Positions 54,408 through 64,000 of a stretch of DNA of 64,000 nt are shown piece after piece. Position 1 is the stretch's first letter. Every line of letters starts with the position of its first letter. Under the pieces are notes generated by a model. The model saw nothing but the letters and a program-made list of their open reading frames with translations, was not told the origin of the DNA and made no database searches. The translations under genes and the position numbers were made by a program. Source of the DNA: Molanna angustata. Taxonomy: Eukaryota; Arthropoda; Insecta; Trichoptera; Molannidae. The stretch is taken from contig OY754975.1 of assembly GCA_963576475.1 (NCBI GenBank), positions 22,315,169 through 22,379,168 on the forward strand, read 5' to 3'.

Positions 54408-55543
54408 ACTAGTTGAATGTAACACATGAGATCCAACTGTCGATGGCGATAGTATCCATAATTGAAGAATACGTACCAAACTATAAACACTTAAACACAA
54501 ATTAATAAATATTTCAAAATATTTTGTTTTCTATATATAACTTGTAGGTGTTGATGTAAGGATAGGATAGTATGGGTGTCAGTCTGTTTTCCTACCCAGA
54601 ATATGAAAACAGCATGGTGGTATGTATGTTTGGAAATTAAGTATCAAATTATGAAGTCTTCTTAGATATTGTGTATAGGCGACTGCCATACAAATTGTAC
54701 GAAGCGATGTCATCACTAAATTAAATTTATAAAAAAATTGATAAAATAATTTTTAGATGTAGGTACTACTACAATGTAGGTTTATATTTTTTGTAGAAAA
54801 TTAAAATTTCTAGTTGGGGTGTTTCGGTTTTTTTCGATATTTTTAAAAAATTTGGAAATAAAGGCAGTATAATTTATCATAATAATAATTTATCATATCA
54901 TAAATTTATCATAAAAAAAATAAAAAAATGTTTTTCTTAATAAAAAATGTTTGAGAAACTCTGGAATTTTTTTGAAAAAAAAAATTTGAGATTTTGTATT
55001 TTTCTATACTCATACCAATTTTCAGCGTTCTAGCTTACATGGTTTTTGAGATATATGGAAAGATAAAGTCAAAATTCAAAAGTTGATAACCCGTGACTGA
55101 AAGGAAAATTCAAAATTCTGAGTACAAAAGTTTTGTAGGCCTATTACTTTTTATATATTGTGAAATTTAGGGCTCTGTAAATTGAGCGGATCAAAAGTTA
55201 TAAGGGGGGGGGGGACACAGACACACACACACACACACACACAAATACGGATTTACTCCAAATTCTGAGTAAATCCGTATATAGAACATATATGCTGCGA
55301 AGCCTCTAAATTGGTGTTTTTGATTTCAAAGTTGGAAAAACCGTGACAAAATATAGACCCTACATACAAATCTCGCATATCCTGGATTGAAACATTGTCG
55401 ATATGTTAAGAGAACAAAGTTCTCTTGAACAAATCGGCAGTTGGATTAAATTGTGTTTAAGTGTTTATATTTTCGTACGTATTCTTCAAGTATACATACT
55501 ATCGCCATAAACTGTTGGATCTCATGTGTTGCATGAAGCTAGT
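54408..55543. mobile_element. 1.14-kb TG-bearing element with ~95-bp terminal inverted repeats
   Basis: The left end ACTAGTTGAATGTAACACAT ... GAAGAATACGTACCAAAC ... CACTTAAACACAAATT is matched in reverse at 55447-55543. It is the most complete of four family members (also 3411-4240, 27750-28497, 35045-35575). Inside are a poly-G run (55204-55215) next to (CA)n at 55225-55245, the site of microsatellite growth in the other copies. No coding frame. The CTAGT ends resemble Helitron ends, but the long TIRs argue for a DNA-transposon-like MITE. Confidence 0.75.
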
Positions 55544-56370
55544 TATAGAAAATTAAAATATCGGAGTGTATGGTGGGCGTTTTTTGATATTTTTACAAAT
55601 ATTATAAATAATCTTATTTTAATTACTAGTCCACTAATCGATATGTTCCCGTTAATTTAATTATATCACAACCCCCCACACTACGATAGAAGTCAAAGAA
55701 GTCGCTTCGAAAGCGATCGTATAAGTCATATTAAAACTTTTTTGTCAATGTTTTTCTACTCTGAACCCTGAGTCGTGGTGGCTTTGACAGATAACAGGAA
55801 ACCTAGGAGGAGAAAATCTATGCCCTTAAACGTATATTGTTAAGCTTTATTTGTTTTGTATTCTGTACGTAATACCACTAAAAATCACGTCATCCATTTA
55901 CACACATATTATTGAGACTATTGAGAGGAAACCCCCAGACAGACAGACAACCTTCACTTTTAATATTCAATTTTTCTATTCTCAGCGTAATTTTTAAAAT
56001 AATTTAAGACATCTCTGTAATTGGCTTCGATATGTGTAATGTTTTTAAGAAATTTATGAAATAGCTGTTGAGATTAAATAAAATAAAGTAATAAATTGTA
56101 CTTGTGCTTACGCTGTGTGCCGTACACGTTGCATTCTCTGCGAGCAGGCGCAGTGAATCTTTCACTGTTTCCTCAAAGGTAACACAATAAATTACAGATT
56201 ATTAAACATTAGTAAAGGTATCTATCAGAGAGTTTCCACCAACCAATGTGTCTTGTAATTGGGCGAAGTGATTTCTAATTGCATTCCTTAGGAGATATAA
56301 AAATACACATTTCGTAGGTGCTTCCACTTTATTCTAGAATATCAAAAATACAAACCACGGAGGAGAATTT
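55544..56370. other. Intron sequence with one conserved 34-mer
   Basis: CTGAACCCTGAGTCGTGGTG followed by GCTTTGACA (55755-55785) recurs in reverse at about 59563-59597. Nothing else is recognised; no supported gene. Confidence 0.45.
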
Positions 56371-56377
56371 TATAATA

Positions 56378-57180
56378 ATAATAATAAATTTGGATTATTT
56401 TTATAGCGCCGTTTTTGAGATAACCTCACCTCAGAGGGCGCTTTGAATATATTAGGGGTTTTTGTAAGACTCGCGGAAGAAGTGAGTTTTTAGGTGTTTC
56501 CTGAATAGTGCTAAGTTGTCGATTTGCCTCAGTTCAGGTGGTAGTTTATTCCACGAGGCTGGTCCGGCCACAGCAAATGCACGATCACCGAAGGATGAAG
56601 TGTTGACTCTATTTATTTCAGTCAACTTGCCAATCACGGATGTGGTGGCTGACCGAAGTGTTTGTTATCGCTCGTTTACGGTGAGAGGGATGCAGAAGTC
56701 TGAAAAATACGTGGGAGCCATGCCATGGATCGCTTTGAAAGTCAACAAACATAATTTGTACTTGATTCTCTCAGGCACTTTTAGCCAGTGAAGATTTCGT
56801 AGATGGTGGGATATGTGTGAGAATTTCGCGGCTCCGGTGATTAGCCTAACAGCAGCGTTGAAGACGGATTGAAGTTTGTTTAGCTCCAGCTTTGGAAGGT
56901 TTGCGTAGATATCATTGCAGTAGTCCAGGCGGGAAATAACGAATGCGTTTACTAGAGATTTCGTTGCTTCCGTAGGTATATTTCGTCTGATAGATTTTAT
57001 TCGTCGTAAGTGGTAGAAAGCAGAGGATGTTGTGCTGTTTATCTGTTTTTTGAGGCTTAGACTGGAGTCAATATGTACTCCCAGAAGTTTAACGGCGGAC
57101 TTAGGAATAATGTCGGTGTCTGCAACAGAGACAGAGGTGTTGTCTATGTAATGCTTTATATGTAGGAGAACTAACATCAG
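56378..57180 (-). pseudogene. LINE C-terminal fragment, L2/CR1-like
   Basis: The minus strand reads AVKLLGVHIDSSLSLKKQIN, FVISRLDYCNDIYANLP, LQSVFNAAVRLITGAAKFSH and LRNLHWLKVPERIKYKLCLL. After a frame change it continues NTSSFGDRAFAVAGPASWNK, LPPELRQ and LFRKHLKTHFF. S-R-L-D-Y-C-N ... LQ-x-V-x-N-A-A-x-R-L-I ... W-L-(P/K)-V-x-x-R-I-x-(Y/F)-K is the classic thumb region of L2/CR1-clade LINEs. The tail GGCGCTATAAAAATAATCC and (TTA)n at 56378-56410 fits an L2-type 3' end. Confidence 0.85.
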
Positions 57181-57870
57181 ATTTACTAAACATGTGTAAA
57201 GATAAGAAAATTACACCTGCATTTTATACAGACAATAGTCTCAAAAAATACATATTGAATAATAAAAAAAAAAGTACGTTGAAGAATAGTGGCATTTATA
57301 AAATCAATTGCCATATTTAAAATTATTTCTATACATATTCATAAAGATAAAACAATTCACATTACACCGCAACACAATTACGAGACGACACGCAGGAATT
57401 TTCTCATGACTCCAAAGACAAACACGACATTCGGACAAAGACATTACTATTATTTAGCTCCAAAAATTTTTAATAAGATAAAAAGTGAAATAACGGACAT
57501 ACAGTTGATGAATAATTTGAAACACAAGAAAACAATAGAAACATGGATTAGAAACAAGGGCATTATATACTGCGGAAACATGATCAAGCTACAATACTTT
57601 ATATTTTATTTTTATAATAGGTATATTTTATAACAAGTTTTAGTTAAATACAAGTTTAATATTTTTCTGTCAGATATAACGCAAAAAAAAAAAAAAATCT
57701 GCCACCTCGGTACAGGCTCAGCCTAGTGAGGTGGTATATATCAAATAATCCTATAAAAAAAATGTTTCATATAACTTATTTAAATTGTACTTTTTTGTAA
57801 TATTTTTATTGTTTGTAACTATATTGTTATATTTTGTTTGGTTTCAATAATAAAAAAAAAATTGTAACAA
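57181..57870 (+). pseudogene. LINE C terminus and 3' UTR (same family as 33845-34516)
   Basis: KDKTIHITPQHNYETTRRNF, LMTPKTNTTFGQRHYYYLAP and KIFNKIKSEITDIQLMNNLK continue to the natural stop at 57631. After an A-run (57680-57694) comes a 3' UTR with CCACCTCGGTACAGGCTCAG and CCTAGTGAGGTGG (an imperfect inverted repeat), then an AATAAAAAAAAAATTG end. Upstream codons before about 57310 are missing or scrambled. Confidence 0.75.
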
Positions 57871-58599
57871 CCAAAAGATCGGAAAGAGTGGCAGAAAAAT
57901 TAAAACGAGAGTGTAAGCACACATCTGACACATCAACGCTATTAAAAACTTTTCCATAAATTCAGACATGGCTAACCATTCCATATTAACGGGGCATTAG
58001 TTCAATTGTGAAGATGTGGAAGTAATTCATAAATGAAGAATAGGGAAGAAATTAGACAGATTGGAGATAATTGAAATTAATAAAGTAGGTATCAAAAAAT
58101 CAAATCCTAAACATACAATACCCTGCAGTGAATTCTACCCTTCTAAAATTATTAGCCGCTCCTACTGTCACAAACAACCTCCACCCATTACCTCCATCTC
58201 TTCCGCATTAGTCTGTCTTTAGTTTTTAAGTCGGTAATAAAAGTAACCTTTATAACTTATTCGCAAGTTCTAAAGTAGACGTATTACATGGTTTGACATA
58301 TTTTTATTTTTTTGAAAATGAACTTCTACAAAGCTGCTCAAGCCAAGTTTGAAGAAAACATTTTATATATTTATGAATGAATGATAAGTTCTGATGTCAA
58401 GTTAAAAAAAATGAGTATCCTTATGGTGCACCTTAAGATTTATGATTTTTTTGAGATGTCCACTCATCAAAGCATAAGGAAAATCCTTATAACTTTTCTT
58501 TAAAATTTTAAAAAAAAATTATGAAATATATTTCTAATGATTCTAAAGTTTTGTGTTAACAGAGTGGAAATCCATTTTAAAATATTTTTCTACAAAAAT
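57871..58599. other. Intron sequence, no gene seen
   Basis: AT-rich. 58140-58210 is a short C-rich stretch (CAACCTCCACCCATTACCTC). No supported feature. Confidence 0.45.
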
Positions 58600-58825
58600 T
58601 TGATTATAATGATTCAAATACAGCGTTTCCTTGAGCATCATAGAGCATTTAGGGGACTGTCTATTTATTCGGAAATGGCTGATCAATGCATTGAACATAA
58701 TCATTCATTTGGTTTGGGAAATGTAGATGTTCTGCATTCAGAATGGAAAGGATGGAAACTTAACGCTCTAGAAATGTTAGAAATTAATAAAAATAAAATT
58801 AAAGGCAACATCGAAAACATTTAGA
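58600..58825 (+). pseudogene. Fragment resembling the end of a GIY-YIG domain (PLE-like)
   Basis: The plus frame reads QRFLEHHRAFRGLSIYSEMA, DQCIEHNHSFGLGNVDVLHS and EWKGWKLNALEMLEINKNK. The sequence R..EH...R......S..A.HC.E..H.F....V.(V/I)L......(K/R)....E..EI is the C-terminal half of the GIY-YIG endonucleases of Penelope-like elements. The GIY and YIG motifs themselves are missing, so this is a tentative call. It is unrelated at sequence level to the 12-14 kb PLE. Confidence 0.45.
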
Positions 58826-59229
58826 CTGACCCACTTATTTGGCGACATTGTAAAATCACTATAACTCTACCCACACATGTGGCAACGCTGTAAATGTTGT
58901 TGTGTAGGATGATTTTTGTATAAATTGGTTAGTTTCCTTTTAGATCTTGATCTCTGCGAAAATGTTCGATCATTTATAATCGATTTTTTGGGGGAAAATA
59001 CTTTAGTAGGAATATTTTTGTTCATTGATTTTAAATATTTTTCTAATTTTTTCGCATTATTGGTAATCATCGACCTAATTATGTTGGGAGAAATCGGAAT
59101 TTGAAATCCACTTTTTGTAAACAAACGGTGTAGAGATGGTGTAGCAGGATAGCCTAGTCTTCACACCATTTTTTTTCAACCAATTTAGTAATTTATTTTA
59201 ATATTTTAGTTACTTTTTTTTAATATATA
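58826..59229. other. No supported gene
   Basis: A minus-strand frame at 58867-59124 (basic, Lys/Ser-rich) shows no recognisable domain. It may be part of the same decayed element as 58600-58825. Confidence 0.35.
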
Positions 59230-59340
59230 ATGCAACTGGCTCACGCCAGTCGCAATTGTAACTACAAACAAACCTAATCAATCTATTTTTACCAAACTTT
59301 TGTAAGTTAGGTTTACAAAATGCTGTGAAGACTAGGTTAT
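59230..59340. repeat. Hairpin-bearing repeat related to 39376-39470
   Basis: ATGCAACTGGCTCACGCCAG followed by TCGCAATTGTAACTACAAA, CCTAATCAATCTATTTTTAC and CAAACTTTTG align with the interior of the TIR element at 39376-39470. The small hairpin CTGGC-TCAC-GCCAG keeps its pairing through a two-sided change. Confidence 0.65.
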
Positions 59341-59649
59341 CCGGTGTAGCACAGTGCCGTTACGAATAGCAACGTCGCTTCACACTCCCCACCGAGTGGT
59401 AGTGTCAAAACCTAGGAAACGTAGACTTTAAGCCATTATTTTAAAAATGAATTACTTGCGGATCCAAAGCGCTGGATTTAACACGTCGAAAAATGTACTG
59501 AATCCAGCAGAATTGCAGGATGAGGGATCCAGTAATTGCAATCTCTATTATCCCGATATATGTCAAAGCCACCACGACTCAGGGTTCAGATTTTTGTCAA
59601 TCGTTGTTACCTACTGCGTTGTAACTTTCACATAAAAAAAATTGGCCTT

Positions 59650-59876
59650 TAAGACTAGCGTCCATACAGGCGCAGCGGACGGATCGAACGGAGCGCATCG
59701 ACGGAGATTTTTTTGTAGCAGTGCGTCCACAGAGGCACACCAATCGGATTTCCGACACAACTGTCATTTGGATTTGTTGACAATTTTTCATAGTAAATGT
59801 ATGGATTCCTACATACAAAGAATTCTATAATCCGTCTGATGCGCTCCGTCCGCTACGCCTGTATTGACGCCAGCCT
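59650..59876. mobile_element. ~225-bp MITE with ~45-bp TIRs
   Basis: Left tip TAGCGTCCATACAGGCGCAG followed by CGGACGGATC, right tip in reverse TGGCGTCAATACAGGCGTAG followed by CGGACGGAGCGCATC. CCTTTA is found close to both ends (59646-59651 and 59873-59878), a possible target duplication. There is no coding capacity. A partial copy is at 49690-49740. Confidence 0.75.
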
Positions 59877-60000
59877 TTATATACTATGACGTTAGTCTGG
59901 CGGTCACCGACTCTTGGACTAGTATAGTTCAGGGTGATTTTTTTAAATTTTGTATAGCTATTAGTTTTGTTAACTTAAATCTTTTAAAAATCTAATTTAC

Positions 60001-60148
60001 CTGGTAAGGTGGTGTCCGTTATTAGAGCATCACTTCCATTTCTTGGTAATGTTGTCAGCTTCACTGAGTAAGAACATCCTGGACGAATAATACAGTCTCC
60101 ATTATCTGTTGCTTTAGTGCTTTTGGGTATCAGCGACCATCCTTGTGT
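60001..60148 (-). CDS. Predicted exon 1 in window of the fibronectin-III repeat gene
   Basis: 148 nt between TTTATTTACAG and GTAAATTAG, phase 0 to 1. It encodes TQGWSLIPKSTKATDNGDC, IIRPGCSYSVKLTTLPRNGS and DALITDTTLPG. Same length, phases and pattern as exon 8 (31412-31559). Because it starts with an acceptor, the gene's 5' end lies further right, beyond LINE 2 and outside the window. The product looks like the ectodomain of a cell-surface receptor with repeated fibronectin-III folds. I considered the insect receptor kinase Torso, whose ectodomain is of this general kind, but saw neither kinase nor membrane segment and cannot name the gene. Confidence 0.75.
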
Positions 60149-60545
60149 CTGTAAATAAAATATTCAAATGTCTTAAATAACACCCAGTTGACAATTATTT
60201 ATTTATTCATGATTATTTATTTGTATTTATTTGAAAAAAAAACTAACAGCTTCAATAATATTAAAAAAAATTATACATTGACAAGGAGTGTTAACGCTAA
60301 AATAAAGTAAAAACAATTGTTGCATTTTTACTTATATGAAAATGACATATAATTGTTGGAATCACTGCCCGCCCCACACCCACAAATCAGTATCCTTCAA
60401 AACCGCATCCTGATGAGTCATATTCGAATCTGCATCTCTTCCGTCATATTTACCGCTCCACCACACTCATTTATATCTAAAATAGTTCTCTCACCGATAA
60501 TCTCATGTGATAAGTGTAAAGTGGGTGATCGACGTACGAGCCTAT
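60149..60545. other. AT-rich stretch, no gene seen
   Basis: No recognisable feature up to the hairpin at 60548. The frames 60353-60565 and 60418-60636 overlap the hairpin and are not credible. Confidence 0.45.
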
Positions 60546-60547
60546 AC

Positions 60548-60603
60548 CGCGGTTTTGTGAGTTGACGAGCCACGAGCCAGGCTCGTCTACTCACAAAACC
60601 GCG
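60548..60603. repeat. 24-bp-stem GC-rich hairpin
   Basis: 60548-60571 and 60580-60603 are reverse complements with one mismatch and an 8-nt loop (ACGAGCCA). The arms read CGCGGTTTTGTGAGTTGACG and its complement. It is unusually GC-rich and stable for this window. Possible palindromic terminus of an element or a structured RNA. Confidence 0.85.
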
Positions 60604-61051
60604 ATATTGCAATGATACATATTGTGTTAATAACATTGGTAGCTGTCAGTTGTTTTGACGTTTTCGTAATATTATTGATCTAGAATCATAGTTTACATAT
60701 CTTTAATTGTTGTTTAAACTGGTGAAGTGAGTTTATAGAAATACTGTCTACCATCTTGGCAGTTATTGGCTATTGAAGTGCTACAGGAGGTGAAAAATAT
60801 CAGTTTTAATATTCAGAGATTGACGAAAAAAAATATTGCTTATCGATTACAAATCTCTTGACCGGTCGAGCTACTCACTGTCAGTGTCTTACTATTTGGT
60901 TTGCTTGACTTGGTGTGGACACACTGCTCTGCGCTGCACAGTTTGACCGTTTCAATATATATACATATACCTACTGTGGAACGTCGCAGGCAAAATACAC
61001 AATTCGTTATTTGTATTTTTATCATATTTATTCATCTTACAACTTGTAAAA
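60604..61051. other. Probable 5' UTR of LINE 2
   Basis: No coding content. It precedes the ORF1 start of the second LINE and includes a moderately GC-rich segment (60895-60990, GACTTGGTGTGGACACACTG). The exact 5' end is not visible. Confidence 0.4.
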
Positions 61052-61984
61052 ATGAACTGCTACACTTGTGTTAAAAGTATAAATTGTGATGATGCTATGA
61101 TATGCTCAAAATGTCAAAGTAAATTCCATTTTTTCTGTGTGGGATTCAGTGAAAATAATTTCAAGCAGATGCTAAGGATGAACAAATTAAAATGGAAATG
61201 CCAAAAATGTAAATCTGTTAGTCCAAAAAAGGCTGACCAAGCTGAAACTCGTGACGCTACTGACGTGTTAAAATTATTAAATTCAGTCCAAAATGAATTG
61301 ACTGACATGAGAAAATCCTTTGATGCCTTACTTGAGAAACAAAGAGAAGAATTGATAGATATGAAAAATAAACTACAGATCTGCACTAATAAACTAGATG
61401 AATCTAATAAGAAAACTGATATGTGGGAAAAAAATTTCTTGGAACTGAAGACCAAGCAGGAGAAGACTGACATTAAGATGGATAGCTTACAGAAGGAAAA
61501 CAGAGCGCTGAAAAGTACTATTAACAAACTGGAACAGTCATCCCTAGGAACATCAGTGGAAATACAAGGACTCCCTTTTAGTGATAAGAATGAAATACAA
61601 CCGATGTTGGTATCACTATTCAAACATATTGAATGTGAAGATATATTGTCCAAACAAACTGAAGATGTATCTGTTACAAACTCCCAAAAGAAAATTATAA
61701 CTCTGAAATTTAATACAAAGGAAGCTAAGGACAGAGTTCTACTCGGCAAAAGGAAGAAAAGTAACATCACTGCTCTGGACATAGGCTGTAATAATACAAA
61801 TGGAAATGTCTATATAAACGAAAAATTAACTACTCACAACAAACACCTCCTTTGGTTGGCTAAATCTACAAAAGCATATGGATATAAATTCGTCTGGACA
61901 AAATATGGTAATGTCTACATTAAAAGGAGTGAAGATTCAAATGTATTGGCAATCAAAGATGTCTGTGACATTCCTACTCGATAG
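61052..61984 (+). CDS. LINE 2 ORF1: PHD finger, coiled coil and FP25K-like domain
   Basis: 310 residues. C3, C6, C18, C21, H26, C29, C50 and C53 form a C4HC3 PHD-type finger. Residues ~70-165 are rich in Leu, Lys and Glu with heptad spacing (RKSFDALLEKQREELIDMKN, KTDIKMDSLQKENRALKS). Residues ~170-305 (SVEIQGLPFSDKNEIQPML, KIITLKFNTKEAKDRVL, VYINEKLTTHNKHLLWLAKS, YKFVWTKYGNVYIKRSED) align in order with ORF1 of the intact LINE at 45109-46068. Intact. Presumed RNA-binding nucleic acid chaperone. Confidence 0.85.
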   Translation: MNCYTCVKSINCDDAMICSKCQSKFHFFCVGFSENNFKQMLRMNKLKWKCQKCKSVSPKKADQAETRDATDVLKLLNSVQNELTDMRKSFDALLEKQREELIDMKNKLQICTNKLDESNKKTDMWEKNFLELKTKQEKTDIKMDSLQKENRALKSTINKLEQSSLGTSVEIQGLPFSDKNEIQPMLVSLFKHIECEDILSKQTEDVSVTNSQKKIITLKFNTKEAKDRVLLGKRKKSNITALDIGCNNTNGNVYINEKLTTHNKHLLWLAKSTKAYGYKFVWTKYGNVYIKRSEDSNVLAIKDVCDIPTR

Positions 61985-62016
61985 TAGTGGGAACTCATAC
62001 AAAAGGAGGTCCAGCG

Positions 62017-64000
62017 ATGTACGATAACCAGGACATGAATATCGCTCAGCCTTACAAGATGATACAAGACATAAACAGCATATATCGAGAAACAAGCTTT
62101 ACGCTAATAAACATGAACATAAGAAGCATAAACAAACACTTCGATGAACTGTGCATACTTTTAAATTGCCTTTCTTTTAAACCTGATATAATTGTTTTGA
62201 CTGAGACTCAAATGCGTACTGAAACTCCGTATAATATTCCGGGATATTCTGTAATATCAAACATCTGTAGACACACATCACATGATGGAATTACAATGTT
62301 CTACAGAGATGAAACAATTGTTGATCCTGTGTGCGAAATGCCAAACTTACTGTTCTCTAATTCGATTATCATGAGCTTCACTCATTGTAATGTTAAAAGT
62401 TGTATTATTGCCAACTATAGATCTCCATCTTTGTGCGTCAGGAAATATATTAATGAATTTAAAACATATTTAATGCCACTCCTAAAATCAAAAAAATCTT
62501 ATAATGTTATTTTTGTTGGTGACATTAATATTAATATCTTACATGATAGAGTTCTTGATACCGATGAAAATGCTTATCTCGATGTACTGTATGCAAATGG
62601 ATTTATTTCTTATATAAATTGTGTAACAAAAATGAATTTTGGTGAACTGGGCTCTTGCTTGGACCATATCATGGTTAAATCGAGAGACTCAGAGATGTCA
62701 AAAGCTGCAATACTATCGATCGATATTACTGATCATTATCCAACATTTTACGGACATAATTATTACATGAATAGCAATGTATGTGCCGCAACCAACAATT
62801 GTGGAGTTAAAATAGATTCGACAAAACTCTTATCGACTATCGTAGGGGAGTCGTGGTCTAATGTATATTCTCATAACGATCCTAACAAAGCTATAGATAC
62901 ATTCTACCAAATTCTAAATAATTATATGGATCCTTGTAAAATTATCAAATCTGCACCAAAGAGTAAATATAAGAAAATTCAGCCTTGGATAACACGTGGT
63001 CTAATAATATCAATACATCATCGGAATAAATTATATACTGAATTTAAAAAGCATGAAAAATTTTGTCGCTTAAACAATCTATTGATTTCTCCGTGGATCA
63101 AAGAAAACTTTACTATCTATCGTAATATGCTAAACTTGCTCATAAAAAATGTAAACAAGATTACTATAATAATGAATTAAATAAGGCAAAAAATGATTCA
63201 AAAAAGACATGGGATATAATCAACGAAATAGCTTCCAGGAAGAAAAGACAAATTCACATTATTAATAAAATAGATCACAACAACGAAATTATTTCAGACC
63301 AACTTAAAATCTCGGATATTTTTAACAATTATTTCACAAACGTAGCAACTGATCTTCTTGCTACTATGCCAATGCCCAATAACGCCAGTTCTCCAACTTC
63401 CTTACTCCCAAGTATGAGAGATAATAATGCAGAGGTACCAAACTTGATTAATTTTAATTCTATTACCGAGAACGATGTTATAATAACAATCAACGAATTA
63501 AAATCTAATACAGCTACTGGTGCAGATAATATTAACATAGAAACGATTAAACTAATTAAGCTACATATAGCCTCACCCATTAAATATATTTTTAATCTGT
63601 CTTTGGATACAGGAATATTCCCAAACATTCTTAAAACTTCTACCATAATACCAATTCATAAAAGCGGTTCACCCCTTCTAACAAATAACTATAGACCAAT
63701 TGTACTTATCTCACAAATAGCTAAGATTTTAGAAAAAATTATCAAAAAACAACTCATGAGTTACCTTTAAAAAAATAATAAACTATCCAAAAATCAATTT
63801 GGATTTAGACCAAACTTGGGAACAGAAGATGTATTATATAAATTGACAAAGCACGTAAATGAAAATTTAGACATTGGGAAAAAAACATTAACAATATTTT
63901 TGGATCTAAGAAAAGCATTTGATACCGTTAATCACAATATGTTAATCAAACGTCTAGCTAAAATTGGTATAGAAGGTAAGTGTCTTTTCCTGATACGGAG
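62017..64000 (+). pseudogene. LINE 2 ORF2: endonuclease-RT, broken and cut by the window edge
   Basis: The first ATG is at 62017, 32 nt after ORF1 ends. The endonuclease shows INMNIRSINKHFDELCIL, VLTETQMRT (Glu), IFVGDININIL, LDHIMVKSRD and DITDHYPTF. The frame ends at 63180 because of a shift near 63150. The next frame (63190-63770) holds the RT beginning (KTWDIINEIASRKKRQIHI, NELKSNTATGADNINIETI, NNYRPIVLISQIAKILEK). A TAA at 63768 is followed in the same frame by NQFGFRPNLGTEDVLYKLT and IFLDLRKAFDTVNHNMLI. The FADD region lies outside the window. CR1/Jockey group; two lesions make this copy inactive unless they are sequence errors. Confidence 0.85.

Noticed and set aside
29021..60148. Naming the fibronectin-III gene as the receptor kinase Torso
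   Set aside because: Only the general ectodomain type fits. No kinase or transmembrane segment is visible and no database comparison was possible.

Overview
This is a eukaryotic, very AT-rich, repeat-packed window, best read as an insect chromosome and most likely a moth or butterfly. Evidence for Lepidoptera is inferential: TACC/GGTA-rich short repeats, (ATGT)n LINE tails, a repeat containing ATTAATACGTGAAGC and another with the CATCAAAATC...CAGCCATTTAA type end, all of which I associate with lepidopteran genomes. No bacterial gene organisation is present. Almost every long open frame is a transposable-element protein or an artefact of a microsatellite.

Layout. 1-8 kb: a GC-rich dispersed repeat, a broken DDE transposase on the minus strand, LINE tails and a TG/TGCG microsatellite. 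8.8-21.7 kb: two related, oppositely oriented elements with nearly identical ~0.8 kb outer arms and Helitron-like CTAGT ends. Between them lies a striking cluster of Penelope-like element (PLE) copies in three inverted head-to-head pairs, separated and flanked by four long (TA)n tracts. 21.7-25.4 kb: a decayed gypsy-type LTR retrotransposon. 25.6-29 kb: tandem LINE tails, a TG-bearing inverted-repeat element and LINE debris. 35.9-38.3 kb: a 540-bp tandem array of a dispersed element that ends in an inverted copy. 38.9-40.1 kb: an inverted-repeat element with a 7-bp target duplication. 44-49.6 kb: an apparently intact two-ORF CR1/Jockey-group LINE. 56-57.9 kb: LINE remnants. 61-64 kb: a second two-ORF LINE that runs off the window edge.

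One host gene can be assembled. On the minus strand, 11 short segments from 60.1 kb down to 29.0 kb each have AG/GT borders and join in a consistent reading phase. They encode repeated fibronectin-III-like extracellular modules with conserved cysteines. A four-exon module (phases 0-1-2-1-0) occurs twice: once spread over 22 kb with introns full of mobile elements (60.1-38.3 kb), once compact (31.6-29.0 kb). The 5' end of the gene lies beyond the right edge; the 3' end was not found. The intact LINE, the 540-bp array and most DNA-element relics between 29 and 60 kb therefore sit in its introns.

The most novel-looking items are the PLE/(TA)n cluster, whose six ends carry a structured motif with compensatory base changes that resembles a hammerhead ribozyme but lacks the canonical core; the repeated exon module; a 788-bp MITE with its terminal motif repeated internally; and the TE-derived 540-bp satellite.
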